Assembly: GCA_016713405.1 (NCBI GenBank)
Contig: JADJPF010000001.1
Location: 124,001-188,000, forward strand
Length of the DNA: 64,000 nucleotides
Direction: 5' to 3'
Origin: Blastocatellia bacterium
GTDB lineage: Bacteria > Acidobacteriota > Blastocatellia > Chloracidobacteriales > JADJPF01
The translations under genes were made by a program, and so were the position numbers. The notes below the pieces were generated by a model, which had not been told where the DNA came from, searched no databases, and was given only the letters and a program-made list of their open reading frames with translations. Below, piece by piece: positions 34,403 to 43,161 of this stretch (positions within the stretch are counted from its first letter, which is position 1; each line of letters begins with the position of its first letter).

Positions 34403-35971
34403 ATGCAGAATTCTGAAAGTGTAATTAAACTTACTCATCCAACAGATTTATTAGCTCTAACTCGACACTTAAAGTATGAAGCGTATCTTTTACCTCTATT
34501 TACTGCTTTTATTATCCTAGCTGATATTTCAATTGCAATTGGAAGTTTTGTTTTAGCTTATTGGTGGCGACAAGGGGATGCTGCTTTTTTTAGACCTCAA
34601 GGCGCGTTTTTACCAGTTGATATTACTTGGAATTTTCGGCCCTACTTTAGTTTATTAACCTTTGTTCCTTTGGTAAGAATTTGGACGCTCAGGCATTATG
34701 ACCTTTATCGATTAAAAGGCGAATTTTCCCTGCTTCAAGATTGGCAAAGTCTATTTAAGGCCACTTTAGTTGGGTCTTTAGTTATTAGCTCTATAGCTTT
34801 TCTTTATCGTGGTGGTGTTGAATATCGGGATTTTTCCTATTCAAGGCTTGTTTTTATCTATGATTTGCTCTTTTCTTTTGCTGCTTATACCCTTTTACGG
34901 CTTGCTGTACGCTTTTGCCAAACTTTATACCGTCAAAACTCTGGTAATTTAATTCCTGCTTTAGTTGTTGGTTGTGGACATAATGCAGAGGTTTGCATTA
35001 GTGAAATTGCTGAAAAACCACGCTTAGGTTATCGTGTAGTAGGTGTTTTAAGTGTTGAGAATGATCAAAATAGCTTTGTTGCAGGTCTTCCAGTCTTAGG
35101 GAGTTTTTCAGACCTACCAAGCCTAGTCCGACAATATGGAATTAAAGAAGTTTTAATTACAGATGATCGAATTAGTCCACAAACAATTTTTGAGTCAATA
35201 ATGAATTGTGGACGTAAACACGCTGTTGAATTTAGAGTTTTTCCTAATTTATTTAATTGTTTACCTCGTAAAACGGAAATTGATCAAATTGGCTCATTGC
35301 CAATGATCAAGCTTTTTGCTGAACCTCTACAAGGGCCAAATCGCCTATTAAAAAGAGGGATGGACATTGCTTTTTCTTTAACAGGACTAATTTTAAGTTT
35401 TCCTTTGTGGCTATTAATTATTATTGCAATAAAGCTAAATTCTCGTGGGCCAGCTATTTATCAACAAGAACGGGTTGGAATGGATGGACGGGTTTTTCGC
35501 ATGTATAAGTTTAGATCAATGTATGTGGATACAGTTGATTTGGAACATCGGGAATTAATGCGTCAAAACATTAATAATGGAGAAAGGGCCAATCAAGGTG
35601 ATGGAGAAATTCCTATATATGGAAAATTAAAAGATGACAATCGTGTTACTAAAGTAGGTGCAATTATTCGTCGTTATAGCTTGGATGAACTGCCACAACT
35701 TCTTAATGTTATATTAGGAGAAATGAGCTTAGTTGGCCCAAGACCACCTATTCCTTATGAGGTCGAATGTTATCACGATTGGCACCGCGCCCGTTTTCAT
35801 GTTAAACCCGGTCTAACAGGTCTTTGGCAAGTTTCTGGACGCAACCGCTTAAATTTTGAACAAATGGTTAGACTTGATATTTATTATATTGAAAATTGGT
35901 CTTTTTGGTTGGATCTAAAGATCTTATTAAAAACCATCCCTGTTGCTTTACGTGGTGATAATGCTTACTAA
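34403..35971 (+). CDS. Polyprenyl glycosylphosphotransferase (exopolysaccharide initiating sugar transferase)
   Basis: 522 aa. Four to five membrane spans in the first 170 residues, a CoA-binding-like Rossmann region (ALVVGCGHNAEVCISEIA), one more span near 320-340 (LTGLILSFPLWLLIIIAI), then the bacterial sugar transferase domain with ERVGMDGRVFRMYKFRSM, RRYSLDELPQLLNVILGEMS, LVGPRPP and GLTGLWQVSGRN. It moves a sugar-1-phosphate (Glc, Gal or other) onto undecaprenyl phosphate to start export-type polysaccharide assembly. No other polysaccharide genes follow; xdhC overlaps its end. Confidence 0.93.
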   Translation: MQNSESVIKLTHPTDLLALTRHLKYEAYLLPLFTAFIILADISIAIGSFVLAYWWRQGDAAFFRPQGAFLPVDITWNFRPYFSLLTFVPLVRIWTLRHYDLYRLKGEFSLLQDWQSLFKATLVGSLVISSIAFLYRGGVEYRDFSYSRLVFIYDLLFSFAAYTLLRLAVRFCQTLYRQNSGNLIPALVVGCGHNAEVCISEIAEKPRLGYRVVGVLSVENDQNSFVAGLPVLGSFSDLPSLVRQYGIKEVLITDDRISPQTIFESIMNCGRKHAVEFRVFPNLFNCLPRKTEIDQIGSLPMIKLFAEPLQGPNRLLKRGMDIAFSLTGLILSFPLWLLIIIAIKLNSRGPAIYQQERVGMDGRVFRMYKFRSMYVDTVDLEHRELMRQNINNGERANQGDGEIPIYGKLKDDNRVTKVGAIIRRYSLDELPQLLNVILGEMSLVGPRPPIPYEVECYHDWHRARFHVKPGLTGLWQVSGRNRLNFEQMVRLDIYYIENWSFWLDLKILLKTIPVALRGDNAY

Positions 35972-36821
35972 TGACCTACTTTTGCAACTTAATCAAACCT
36001 TAAGTAAAGATAAAACAGCTATTTTACTAACTATAATATCAATAGATTCTCTTCCTTCTAATTCCAATATTTCTATTGCTAATAAAAGATTGCTGTTAAA
36101 CGATGGAAAAACAATAGGTAGTTTGGGAGATTCTAGCTTAGACTTAGCTATTGAAAAAGAAATACAACTTTATGGTAATAACTCTAGCATTAATACAATA
36201 ACTCTTTGGACGGATAAGCTACAAAATATTGATAATGCTGATTTTGTAAGTAATGTTAAGTTAAATAAATCTGCAAAAGTACGTATTTTAATTGAATTTC
36301 TACGTCCACAACCTTCTTTATTGATTTGTGGAGCAGGACATATTGCACGAGCTTTAACACAACTAGCAACTGTCCTAGGATTTCGTGTTACTGTAATTGA
36401 TGATAGAGTAGAATTTGCTCACCGAGATTATTTCCCTGATCCAAACGTTGAACTAAAAGCCGAAGGTTTTGAGCAAGCAATTAAATCTATTGATATAAAT
36501 AGCAATATGTCAGTTGTAATTGTTACTAGGGGACATAAACATGATGAAGATTGTTTAAGGCTATTATTAAATTTACCTATTCAATATTTAGGAATGATTG
36601 GTAGTCGTCGCCGAGTAACTGTAGTAAAAGAGAAACTAAAAGAAGAAGGTTTTTGTGCTGATCAGTTAGCAAAACTTTATGCCCCAATTGGGCTAGACAT
36701 TGGTGCTAAAACTCCAGAGGAACTTGCTTTAACTATTCTAGCTGAAATAGTTTTAGTACGTAATCGAGGCTTAGAAGCAATAACTTGTCATCCACTTAGT
36801 CGGTTAACCAGGATTAATTAA
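35961..36821 (+). CDS. xdhC: XdhC/CoxI-family molybdenum-enzyme maturation protein
   Basis: About 286 aa from ATG 35961 (GGTGATA just upstream), overlapping the stop of the sugar transferase by 11 bp. The C-terminal Rossmann domain is clear: LLICGAGHIARALTQLATVLGFRVTVIDDR, then VTRGHKHDEDCLRLLL, YLGMIGSRRRV and PIGLDIGAKTPEELA. The N-terminal XdhC/CoxI domain is divergent and lacks the usual Gly-rich and Cys motifs. XdhC binds and sulfurates molybdenum cofactor for insertion into xanthine-dehydrogenase-type enzymes, such as the three-subunit hydroxylase at 40403-43995. The two loci are about 3.6 kb apart and not one operon. Confidence 0.87.
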   Translation: MLTNDLLLQLNQTLSKDKTAILLTIISIDSLPSNSNISIANKRLLLNDGKTIGSLGDSSLDLAIEKEIQLYGNNSSINTITLWTDKLQNIDNADFVSNVKLNKSAKVRILIEFLRPQPSLLICGAGHIARALTQLATVLGFRVTVIDDRVEFAHRDYFPDPNVELKAEGFEQAIKSIDINSNMSVVIVTRGHKHDEDCLRLLLNLPIQYLGMIGSRRRVTVVKEKLKEEGFCADQLAKLYAPIGLDIGAKTPEELALTILAEIVLVRNRGLEAITCHPLSRLTRIN

Positions 36822-36902
36822 CTAATTAGCTCTTGACGAAATCCAAGTATAGATTTATAAGCTTTGAAAACAAGTTTTAGATAAAGTAAAGGAGTTGCTA
36901 TT

Positions 36903-37637
36903 TTGAGAAAAGAAGTCCATTGGTGGTATAGTCCAAATCTTGGCCGAGAAATGCCTGTTGGTGTCTATGGACACTTTGGCATGCCCTTACTTATGTTTCC
37001 TACCGCTGCCGCTGATTTTGAAGAATATGAACGATTTTTAGTGATAGATGTTATTGCTCCTTATATTAATAGCGGCAAAGTAAAAATTTTTAGTATCAAT
37101 AGTATTAATAGAGAAAGTTGGCTAAATGATCATGTTCATCCGGCTGAAGCAGCACGCCGCACAGTACAATATGACAAGTATATTTCTGAGGAAGTAGTCC
37201 CTTTTATTTACCAAAATTGTAATACTCCTAATATTGGAGTTGCTGCTACAGGAGCAAGTTTTGGAGCTTTTCATGCTGCAAACATTGTATTTAAGCATCC
37301 AGATCAATTTAAGACATTAATTGCAATGAGTGGCTTTTATGATCTAAGTAATTATTTTCAAGGCTACTACGACTCTAATTGCTATTTTAATAATCCGGCT
37401 GATTATTTACCTCGCTTGACGGATTCTTATTATTTGGATCGTCTTAGAAATGATGTCAGACTTTATTTTGTTACTGGACAAGGGCCTTATGAAGCTCCTG
37501 AAGCCTCTCGCAAAATCTCTCGAATACTAGATCAAAAAGCTATCCCGCATGTTTTAGATATTTGGGGTTATGATATGGAACATGATTGGCCTACCTGGAG
37601 ACAAATGTTAAAATATTATATTCCTAAATTATTTTAA
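36903..37637 (+). CDS. Alpha/beta-hydrolase (esterase D-like) protein
   Basis: 244 aa, TTG start with an AAGGAG Shine-Dalgarno. It has the nucleophile elbow G-A-S-F-G-A (residue about 119) within VAATGASFGAFHAANI, a strand-loop DVIAPYI upstream, an acid candidate near FVTGQGPYEAPE and a His candidate in GYDMEHDWPTW. This is the layout of the putative-esterase (EstD/Fes-like) family. No signal peptide. The substrate is unknown; an acyl ester is expected. It ends in a strong terminator at 37667-37697. Confidence 0.8.
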   Translation: MRKEVHWWYSPNLGREMPVGVYGHFGMPLLMFPTAAADFEEYERFLVIDVIAPYINSGKVKIFSINSINRESWLNDHVHPAEAARRTVQYDKYISEEVVPFIYQNCNTPNIGVAATGASFGAFHAANIVFKHPDQFKTLIAMSGFYDLSNYFQGYYDSNCYFNNPADYLPRLTDSYYLDRLRNDVRLYFVTGQGPYEAPEASRKISRILDQKAIPHVLDIWGYDMEHDWPTWRQMLKYYIPKLF

Positions 37638-37666
37638 GCTAACTTTAAGTAAATAAATATTTTAGC

Positions 37667-37697
37667 AAAAAAGGCTAGATCTCTAGCCTTTTTTCTT
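37667..37697 (+). terminator. Intrinsic terminator after the esterase gene
   Basis: 12-bp stem AAAAAAGGCTAG / CTAGCCTTTTTT (37667-37678, 37683-37694), loop ATCT, with a T tail. Confidence 0.85.
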
Positions 37698-38094
37698 ATC
37701 TATTTTAGAAAAAATTATTTGCCTGACTAGACAAATAATTTTATTAATTAAGTTGCTTATTATATTGAATTAGGTGATACCCCTATTTTATTCATTTTAC
37801 AGATTTTAGGTAATCGTCCGAGTTTACGACTTTTTTCAATGTTGTTATTATTGGCAACTTAAGTTTGTTAAAAACAATCCTAGCTAAAAGAATTATTCTT
37901 TATCTTTGAACCTCAATTATAAATTCACAAAGCTTTAACAATAACTTAAAAAAGTTATTAGCTCTGACGGTTATTTCTATACTAGAAACTTACTTGTCTT
38001 AGTATTTGCTTAGTTTACTTATTGTTAAGTAAATATTATTAATCTTATGCCTAGATCGTCAAAGAGCTTTATACTAGTATAGTAGGCAAAAATA
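37698..38094. other. Long leader region of the NarL-like regulator with hairpins and palindromes
   Basis: About 400 bp without a gene. It holds an 11-bp perfect stem (37711-37721 with 37732-37742), an 8-bp stem AATAACTT-AAAA-AAGTTATT (37940-37959), and a perfect 12-bp palindrome TATACTAGTATA (38070-38081) just before the regulator start. The core TATACTAG recurs at 37980-37987, making these candidate sites for the regulator itself. Confidence 0.45.
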
Positions 38095-38778
38095 TTGAGT
38101 AGAGGTGAAATGGGAAATTACAAAGAAACATCTAAAGACAAACTTCGAGTTCTAGTAATAAAAGAGCAACTTAACCAAGCAAGTTATGACAATTTACTAG
38201 AAGATGAAGGGCGTTTTGATATTGTTGGTGAAGCTAATGATTTAACTACAGCAATGGAGTTAGTTAATGAGAAGGTTCCAGATATAGTATTGATGGAGTG
38301 TTTAGATACAACATCAAAAGATATTGAAACAATCAAAAAGCTTAAAGAACATAGTCCAGATTTTAGTGTTGTCATACTTTCTTACCAAACAGATGATAAG
38401 TTTATGTCTGAAGCAATACATGCAGGTGCTTCAGGATATATAATTAAAACTAATGTTGGTAATGAATTAGCAGAAGCAATTTCTAAAATACAACATGGTC
38501 AAATCTACTTAAGCCCTCTTAGCCCAAAAGCTGTAGTAAAAGAGTTTATGCCCAGGGGAAGACGTTCTGAATCAGAATCACTTACTAATCGTCAAAGAGA
38601 AATTCTTAAATGCCTAGTTATAGGGCTAACTAATAAGCAAATTGCATTAAGATTTAATCTTAGTGTAAAAACTATTGATGCTCATCGTGCCAACATAATG
38701 ACCAAGCTAAATATTCATGATTTACCAGGGTTAGTTAAATATGCACTTCGTAGTGGAATAATTGCTTTAGAAGAATAG
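38095..38778 (+). CDS. NarL/LuxR-type response regulator with atypical receiver
   Basis: 227 aa from TTG 38095 (TAGG 8 bases upstream); an ATG at 38110 is the alternative but its purine-rich site is too close. The N-terminal receiver-like domain (13-130) keeps the Lys (GYIIKTN) and Ser (VVILS) positions. The usual acidic pair reads IKEQ, and the phospho-acceptor Asp in the PDIVLMxx motif is Glu (PDIVLMEC). The C-terminal LuxR HTH is intact: LTNRQREILKCLVIGLTNKQ and SVKTIDAHRANIMTKL. It probably binds DNA independently of phosphorylation. No histidine kinase is adjacent. Confidence 0.88.
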   Translation: MSRGEMGNYKETSKDKLRVLVIKEQLNQASYDNLLEDEGRFDIVGEANDLTTAMELVNEKVPDIVLMECLDTTSKDIETIKKLKEHSPDFSVVILSYQTDDKFMSEAIHAGASGYIIKTNVGNELAEAISKIQHGQIYLSPLSPKAVVKEFMPRGRRSESESLTNRQREILKCLVIGLTNKQIALRFNLSVKTIDAHRANIMTKLNIHDLPGLVKYALRSGIIALEE

Positions 38779-38785
38779 CAAAAAT

Positions 38786-38814
38786 AAAAAAGGGTAGAAT
38801 TTCTACCCTTTTTT
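38786..38814. terminator. Bidirectional terminator between convergent genes
   Basis: 13-bp stem AAAAAAGGGTAGA / TCTACCCTTTTTT around ATT; T-rich on both strands, serving the regulator and the minus-strand VWA gene. Confidence 0.85.
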
Positions 38815-38838
38815 ATTTAGCTTATAAAACTTAAGTTG

Positions 38839-39873
38839 CTACTTTTGATTTTCGCTATTTTGTGTAAAATAACCCTCACGAGCGCGAATACTTAAGGCTG
38901 GCATACCTTTTGGAGCTTTAACCTTAACCTGTAATTTATGCCAACGTTTATCAGCTTTCGTTCCAGTAGGCTCATAACCAATACTATATTGGTGTCTTAA
39001 CTCTAAACCAATACGAGTAATAACTTCTGTTAATTCAGCTTCATTATTTGGGAAAAATGCTCTCCCGCCTGTTAGACGAGTCAACTCTTCTAAAATTACC
39101 TGTCCTTCAACGTCTAGTTCTCGACCAGAAAAAACATTAGTAATTCCAATAGAATAAAGTTGTACGTCAGCTTCTTTAAGCAATTGTCTTAGCTCTTTTA
39201 ATGAATAACGGCTATTATTGTCTTGACCATCACTAATTAAGAGAAGAGCTTTTCTTGAATAACGCCCTGTTCTTACTTTTTCAACTCCAATATAAGTAGC
39301 ATCATAAAGGGCAGTTTGACCTTTTGGTTCTACTAAGGAAAGTGATCCCATTACATTTCGAGAATCTGTAGTAAAATCATGTAGTAATTTTGCATTATTA
39401 TTAAACGTTACTAAAAAATACTCGTCCAGTTGATGGCTAGCGTCACAAAAACGATTTAATGCTTCAAAAGATCTAACTAAACGACCTTTCATACTGCCAG
39501 AAATATCAAAAATGATCCCAACACTCATAGGAGCATCTTCATCATTAAAAAACTCTATTTTTTGCGGTACTTTGTCATCGTAAATTTCAAAGTGTTCTTT
39601 GGAAAGGCCCGTAACATAACGACCATAAGGATCCGTTACAGTCACACTAAAAGTAACTAAATTAGTGCTAGTTTTAATTACAGGCATGGAATCTTTTTCG
39701 GCTTGAGGATTATTTGATTGGTTTGTGGGAGTGTCTTTTTGTTCTTTATTTTGCTCTTTATTTTGTTCTTGAACTTCTTGAGCAAATAATGTTGGTAAAG
39801 CTAATAAAAGGACTAAAGAAGAAATTACTGACCAGATAGCAAATCTTTTTAAGTTAAGTTTATGCGTCTTCAT
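38839..39873 (-). CDS. Exported VWFA-related (Acidobacterial-type) protein
   Basis: 344 aa from ATG 39873, which has GGAG 6 bases upstream; an in-frame GTG at 39885 is less likely. Signal peptide, a Gln/Asn/Lys-rich linker (30-60), then VFSVTVTDPYG-like and LSKEHFEIYDDKVPQKIEFF segments, which are hallmarks of the VWFA-related Acidobacterial domain, and the VWA fold with MIDAS residues D-x-S-x-S in IIFDISGSMKG and a later LLISDGQDNNSR. Secreted or periplasmic metal-dependent adhesion domain; partner unknown. The family is concentrated in Acidobacteriota, which supports the phylum guess. Confidence 0.88.
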   Translation of the reverse strand: MKTHKLNLKRFAIWSVISSLVLLLALPTLFAQEVQEQNKEQNKEQKDTPTNQSNNPQAEKDSMPVIKTSTNLVTFSVTVTDPYGRYVTGLSKEHFEIYDDKVPQKIEFFNDEDAPMSVGIIFDISGSMKGRLVRSFEALNRFCDASHQLDEYFLVTFNNNAKLLHDFTTDSRNVMGSLSLVEPKGQTALYDATYIGVEKVRTGRYSRKALLLISDGQDNNSRYSLKELRQLLKEADVQLYSIGITNVFSGRELDVEGQVILEELTRLTGGRAFFPNNEAELTEVITRIGLELRHQYSIGYEPTGTKADKRWHKLQVKVKAPKGMPALSIRAREGYFTQNSENQK

Positions 39874-39885
39874 AAGAAACTCCAC

Positions 39886-40402
39886 TTAGTGAAACGAAGA
39901 ACACTATTATAATAATAATTATTTTAAAAGTTTGCGCTTGAAAGGCGCGTTAAATTGTAGATGTTTTTATAGTCCAAAAAGCACCCTCATTTTATCACAA
40001 AATTCTGATGTAGCAATAAGACAGCTAAATAAATTTACGACAAGCTAAGAATATATATCTAGGCAACGTACATAGTGATTTATCATAGGTATTTAAGTAA
40101 AGAATTCTAGATAAGTTTTTATTAGATAAATTAGCTGTTTTGGTGTAAAAATCCTTTATACCATTTAATGCAAAAATCTTTTATCATTTCTTTTATAGTT
40201 TATTATAATTGATATTATATATATTTTATATATTATTATCTTTATTTACATTATATACTAATTTTTTATCTTTTTATCACTAATAATAGATAACATAAAA
40301 CTAGACTTATAATATTTAGCTAATTTTAGTTTGTTACCTCACTGGGTAATATGCTATAAAATTGCCTACCTTTCATTTTCCATCAAAAAGGAACAATATT
40401 AC
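39886..40402. other. Intergenic region, extremely AT-rich, upstream of the molybdenum hydroxylase genes
   Basis: About 515 bp with no gene. 40195-40330 is almost pure A+T. An imperfect palindrome TGGTGTAAA-AATCC-TTTATACCA (40141-40163, one mismatch) lies about 240 bp upstream of the first structural gene and could be an operator. The Shine-Dalgarno AAGGA is near 40388-40392. Confidence 0.4.
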
Positions 40403-42670
40403 ATGAGTGTTGGTAAAAACATTACTCGTACAGAGGGGCGAAGTAAAGTAAATGGTAGTGCAAAATATATTGACGATTATCACTATCCAAATATGTGGTA
40501 TGGTAAAACTGTCCGTTCCACTATGGCACATGCAAAGATTTTATCAATTAACTACTCACCAAATTTTGATTGGTCACAAGTTGTTGTAGTTGACTATCAG
40601 GATATACCTGTACGTAATATCGTTGCGATGATTTTTGATGATCAACCACTTTTAGTTGAGTCAGTAGTTAAACACGTAGCAGAACCTATAGTTTTAGTTG
40701 CTGCTCCTAGCAAAGAATTAGCTCAAAAAGCAGTTGATCATATAGAAGTTGTTTATGAAGATTTACCAGCCGTGTTAACCATTAAAGAAGCTTTGGCGGT
40801 AAAAGAAAAAATCTTTGGCGATGATAATATTTTTAAGCAATATACAATCACTCGTGGAAGTGTGACGGATGCTTTTCAATCTGCTGAAATAATTGTTGAA
40901 GGAACTTATAAAGTAGGCCATCAAGAACAGCTTTATATTGAAACTAATGGAGTTATTGCAACAGCAGAAAAAGATGGAAGTTTTGTAATTCAAGGCTCAA
41001 TGCAATGTCCTTATTATGTTCATCGTGCAATAAAAGAAATTTTTGGCCTTTCAGATGAACAAGTTATAGTAATACAAACGGTTACAGGTGGTGGTTTTGG
41101 AGGAAAAGAAGATTTTCCATCTGTTGTAGCAGGTCATGCAGCCCTTTTATCTCGTAAATGTGGAAGACCTGTAAAAATTGTTTATGAACGTGGTGAAGAT
41201 TTTGTATCTTCAACTAAACGTCATCCTGCAATTATTCATCATCGCACAGGTTTAACTCGTGATGGCAGGCTGCTTGCATCGGAAATAGACATTACTTTTG
41301 ATGGTGGAGCCTATTGCACACTTAGCCCAGTGGTTTTATCTCGTGGTGTAATTCATGCTTTAGGGCCATATAAATGTCCAAATGTAAAAATTAGCGGACG
41401 TGTAGTTGCTACCAACACTGCACCTAATGGGGCTTTTCGTGGTTTTGGCGTTCCTCAAGCTTGTTTTGGTGGCGAACTTCATATGGAAAAGATCGCCCAA
41501 ACATTAAATATTTCTCCTGTCGAACTACGCCGTAAAAATATGCTGAGAGAAGGCGACACAACAACTACAGGTCAACAACTTTCCTATAGTGTTGGTACAC
41601 AAGAAGTTTTAGACACTGTGCTAGAACGCTCAGACTTTTTAACTAAATGGCAACAATATCAGCAAAAGAATACCTCGGATAATAAACGTCGTGGTGTTGG
41701 ACTATCGTTTTTCTATCATGGCGGTGGTTTTACTGGTAGTGGTGAGGAAAAAATCAAAGGAAAAGCTGCTGTCCAACTGACCGTAGATGGACAAGTTTGT
41801 ATTTTAACAGCCTCTACTGAAATTGGTCAGGGGACAAAAACCATTTTTCGTCAAATTGTTGCTACTGAATTAGGAGTAGACACAGATTTAGTAACTTTTG
41901 GGGAAACAGACACATCCAAAGTCCCTGATAGCGGGCCAACAGTTGCTTCTCGTACCTGCATGGTAGTTGGCAAAGTCGTTCAAATGGCAGCAGCTAACTT
42001 AAAACAAGAAATTGCTAGAAATCTATCAGCAAAACTTGGTTGTGAGCCTGGAGAAATTGAAATTTCTAATAATCAAATTTCTTATCCAAATTCAACGCCA
42101 ATTAATTTCCAAGAATTTGCCAAAGAATTTGTTAAAGAACATGGCGAACTTAAAACAATGGCACAATATAGTAGTCCTCCTGGTATTAAATGGGACGAAC
42201 TAAATTACACAGGAGATGCTTACCCAGTATTTTCTTATGGTGCTGATGTTGTAGAAGTTGAAGTGGATTTAGACACTTATGAGGTAAAGATCTTAAAAGT
42301 CGTCACTTCATCAGACATAGGTAAGGCAATTAATCCAGCTATGGCCGAAGGACAAATTGAAGGCGGCACAGTCCAAGCTCTAGGCTATGGATTATGTGAA
42401 GAAGTGGTTTGGAAAGATGGAAAAATGATTAACAATCGCTTTACTAATTACATTATCCCTACCGCGCTAGATATTCCAGAAATGGAAACTATTTTAGTAG
42501 AAAAACCTTATCCTTACGGGCCATTTGGAGCAAAAGGACTTGGTGAACTACCAATGGACGGAGGCGCACCAGCCTTAGTAGCTGCAATTTCTAATGCTAC
42601 AGGTGCATTTGTGACAGAAATTCCTGCTACACCAGAGCGCATTTTAGCTGCTTTAGAAGCAAAACAATAG
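40403..42670 (+). CDS. Xanthine dehydrogenase-family protein, molybdopterin-binding large subunit
   Basis: About 755 aa from ATG 40403; a longer frame to 40331 has a non-family N-terminus. Starts MSVGKNITRTEGRSKVNGSA with the typical Y-x-x-D region. Moco-binding motifs: QGSMQCPYYVHRA, TGGGFGGKEDFPS, PNGAFRGFGVPQA, EIGQGTKT and the active-site Glu in GAKGLGELPMDGGAP. These are hallmarks of hydroxylases such as xanthine, nicotinate or aldehyde dehydrogenases. Substrate unknown; cytoplasmic with small [2Fe-2S] and FAD subunits encoded next. Gene order is large-small-medium rather than the common medium-small-large. Confidence 0.92.
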   Translation: MSVGKNITRTEGRSKVNGSAKYIDDYHYPNMWYGKTVRSTMAHAKILSINYSPNFDWSQVVVVDYQDIPVRNIVAMIFDDQPLLVESVVKHVAEPIVLVAAPSKELAQKAVDHIEVVYEDLPAVLTIKEALAVKEKIFGDDNIFKQYTITRGSVTDAFQSAEIIVEGTYKVGHQEQLYIETNGVIATAEKDGSFVIQGSMQCPYYVHRAIKEIFGLSDEQVIVIQTVTGGGFGGKEDFPSVVAGHAALLSRKCGRPVKIVYERGEDFVSSTKRHPAIIHHRTGLTRDGRLLASEIDITFDGGAYCTLSPVVLSRGVIHALGPYKCPNVKISGRVVATNTAPNGAFRGFGVPQACFGGELHMEKIAQTLNISPVELRRKNMLREGDTTTTGQQLSYSVGTQEVLDTVLERSDFLTKWQQYQQKNTSDNKRRGVGLSFFYHGGGFTGSGEEKIKGKAAVQLTVDGQVCILTASTEIGQGTKTIFRQIVATELGVDTDLVTFGETDTSKVPDSGPTVASRTCMVVGKVVQMAAANLKQEIARNLSAKLGCEPGEIEISNNQISYPNSTPINFQEFAKEFVKEHGELKTMAQYSSPPGIKWDELNYTGDAYPVFSYGADVVEVEVDLDTYEVKILKVVTSSDIGKAINPAMAEGQIEGGTVQALGYGLCEEVVWKDGKMINNRFTNYIIPTALDIPEMETILVEKPYPYGPFGAKGLGELPMDGGAPALVAAISNATGAFVTEIPATPERILAALEAKQ

Positions 42671-42695
42671 AAAGATAAAACTTGGAGATTGATAA

Positions 42696-43154
42696 ATGAA
42701 TATAAAATTTACAGTTAATAATAAAAATTATGATTTAGAAGTTTCTCCAATGAAACGCTTGCTAGATGTTTTGCGGGAAGATGTGGGGTTAACAGGCACT
42801 AAAGAAGGCTGTGGTGAAGGCGAATGTGGCGCGTGTTCAGTTTTTATTGATGGTACAGTGGTTAATTCTTGTTTAGTTCCTGTGTGTCAAACTAATGCTT
42901 GTCAAATTACTACTGTAGAAGGCTTATCAAATGGCGAGTTAAGCAAATTACAACAAGCTTTTATTGACTATAATGCTGCTCAATGTGGGATTTGTATCCC
43001 TGGAATGTTGGTTGCAGCACAGGCACTACTAGATAAAACTACTTGCCCAAGTCGCGCAGAAATCCGAACTGCTATTGCTGGAAATCTCTGCCGTTGCACT
43101 GGATATATGAAAATTGTTGATGCTATTGAAGCTGCTGCATTAGCTAAGGAGTAA
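42696..43154 (+). CDS. Xanthine dehydrogenase-family [2Fe-2S] small subunit
   Basis: 152 aa, 25 bp after the large subunit. The plant-type [2Fe-2S] motif C-x4-C-x2-C-x(n)-C is in GCGEGECGACSVFIDG ... SCLVP, and the second cluster in QCGICIPGMLVA and NLCRCTGYMKI. Passes electrons from the molybdenum centre to the FAD subunit. Confidence 0.95.
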   Translation: MNIKFTVNNKNYDLEVSPMKRLLDVLREDVGLTGTKEGCGEGECGACSVFIDGTVVNSCLVPVCQTNACQITTVEGLSNGELSKLQQAFIDYNAAQCGICIPGMLVAAQALLDKTTCPSRAEIRTAIAGNLCRCTGYMKIVDAIEAAALAKE

Positions 43155-43161
43155 AGTTTTT

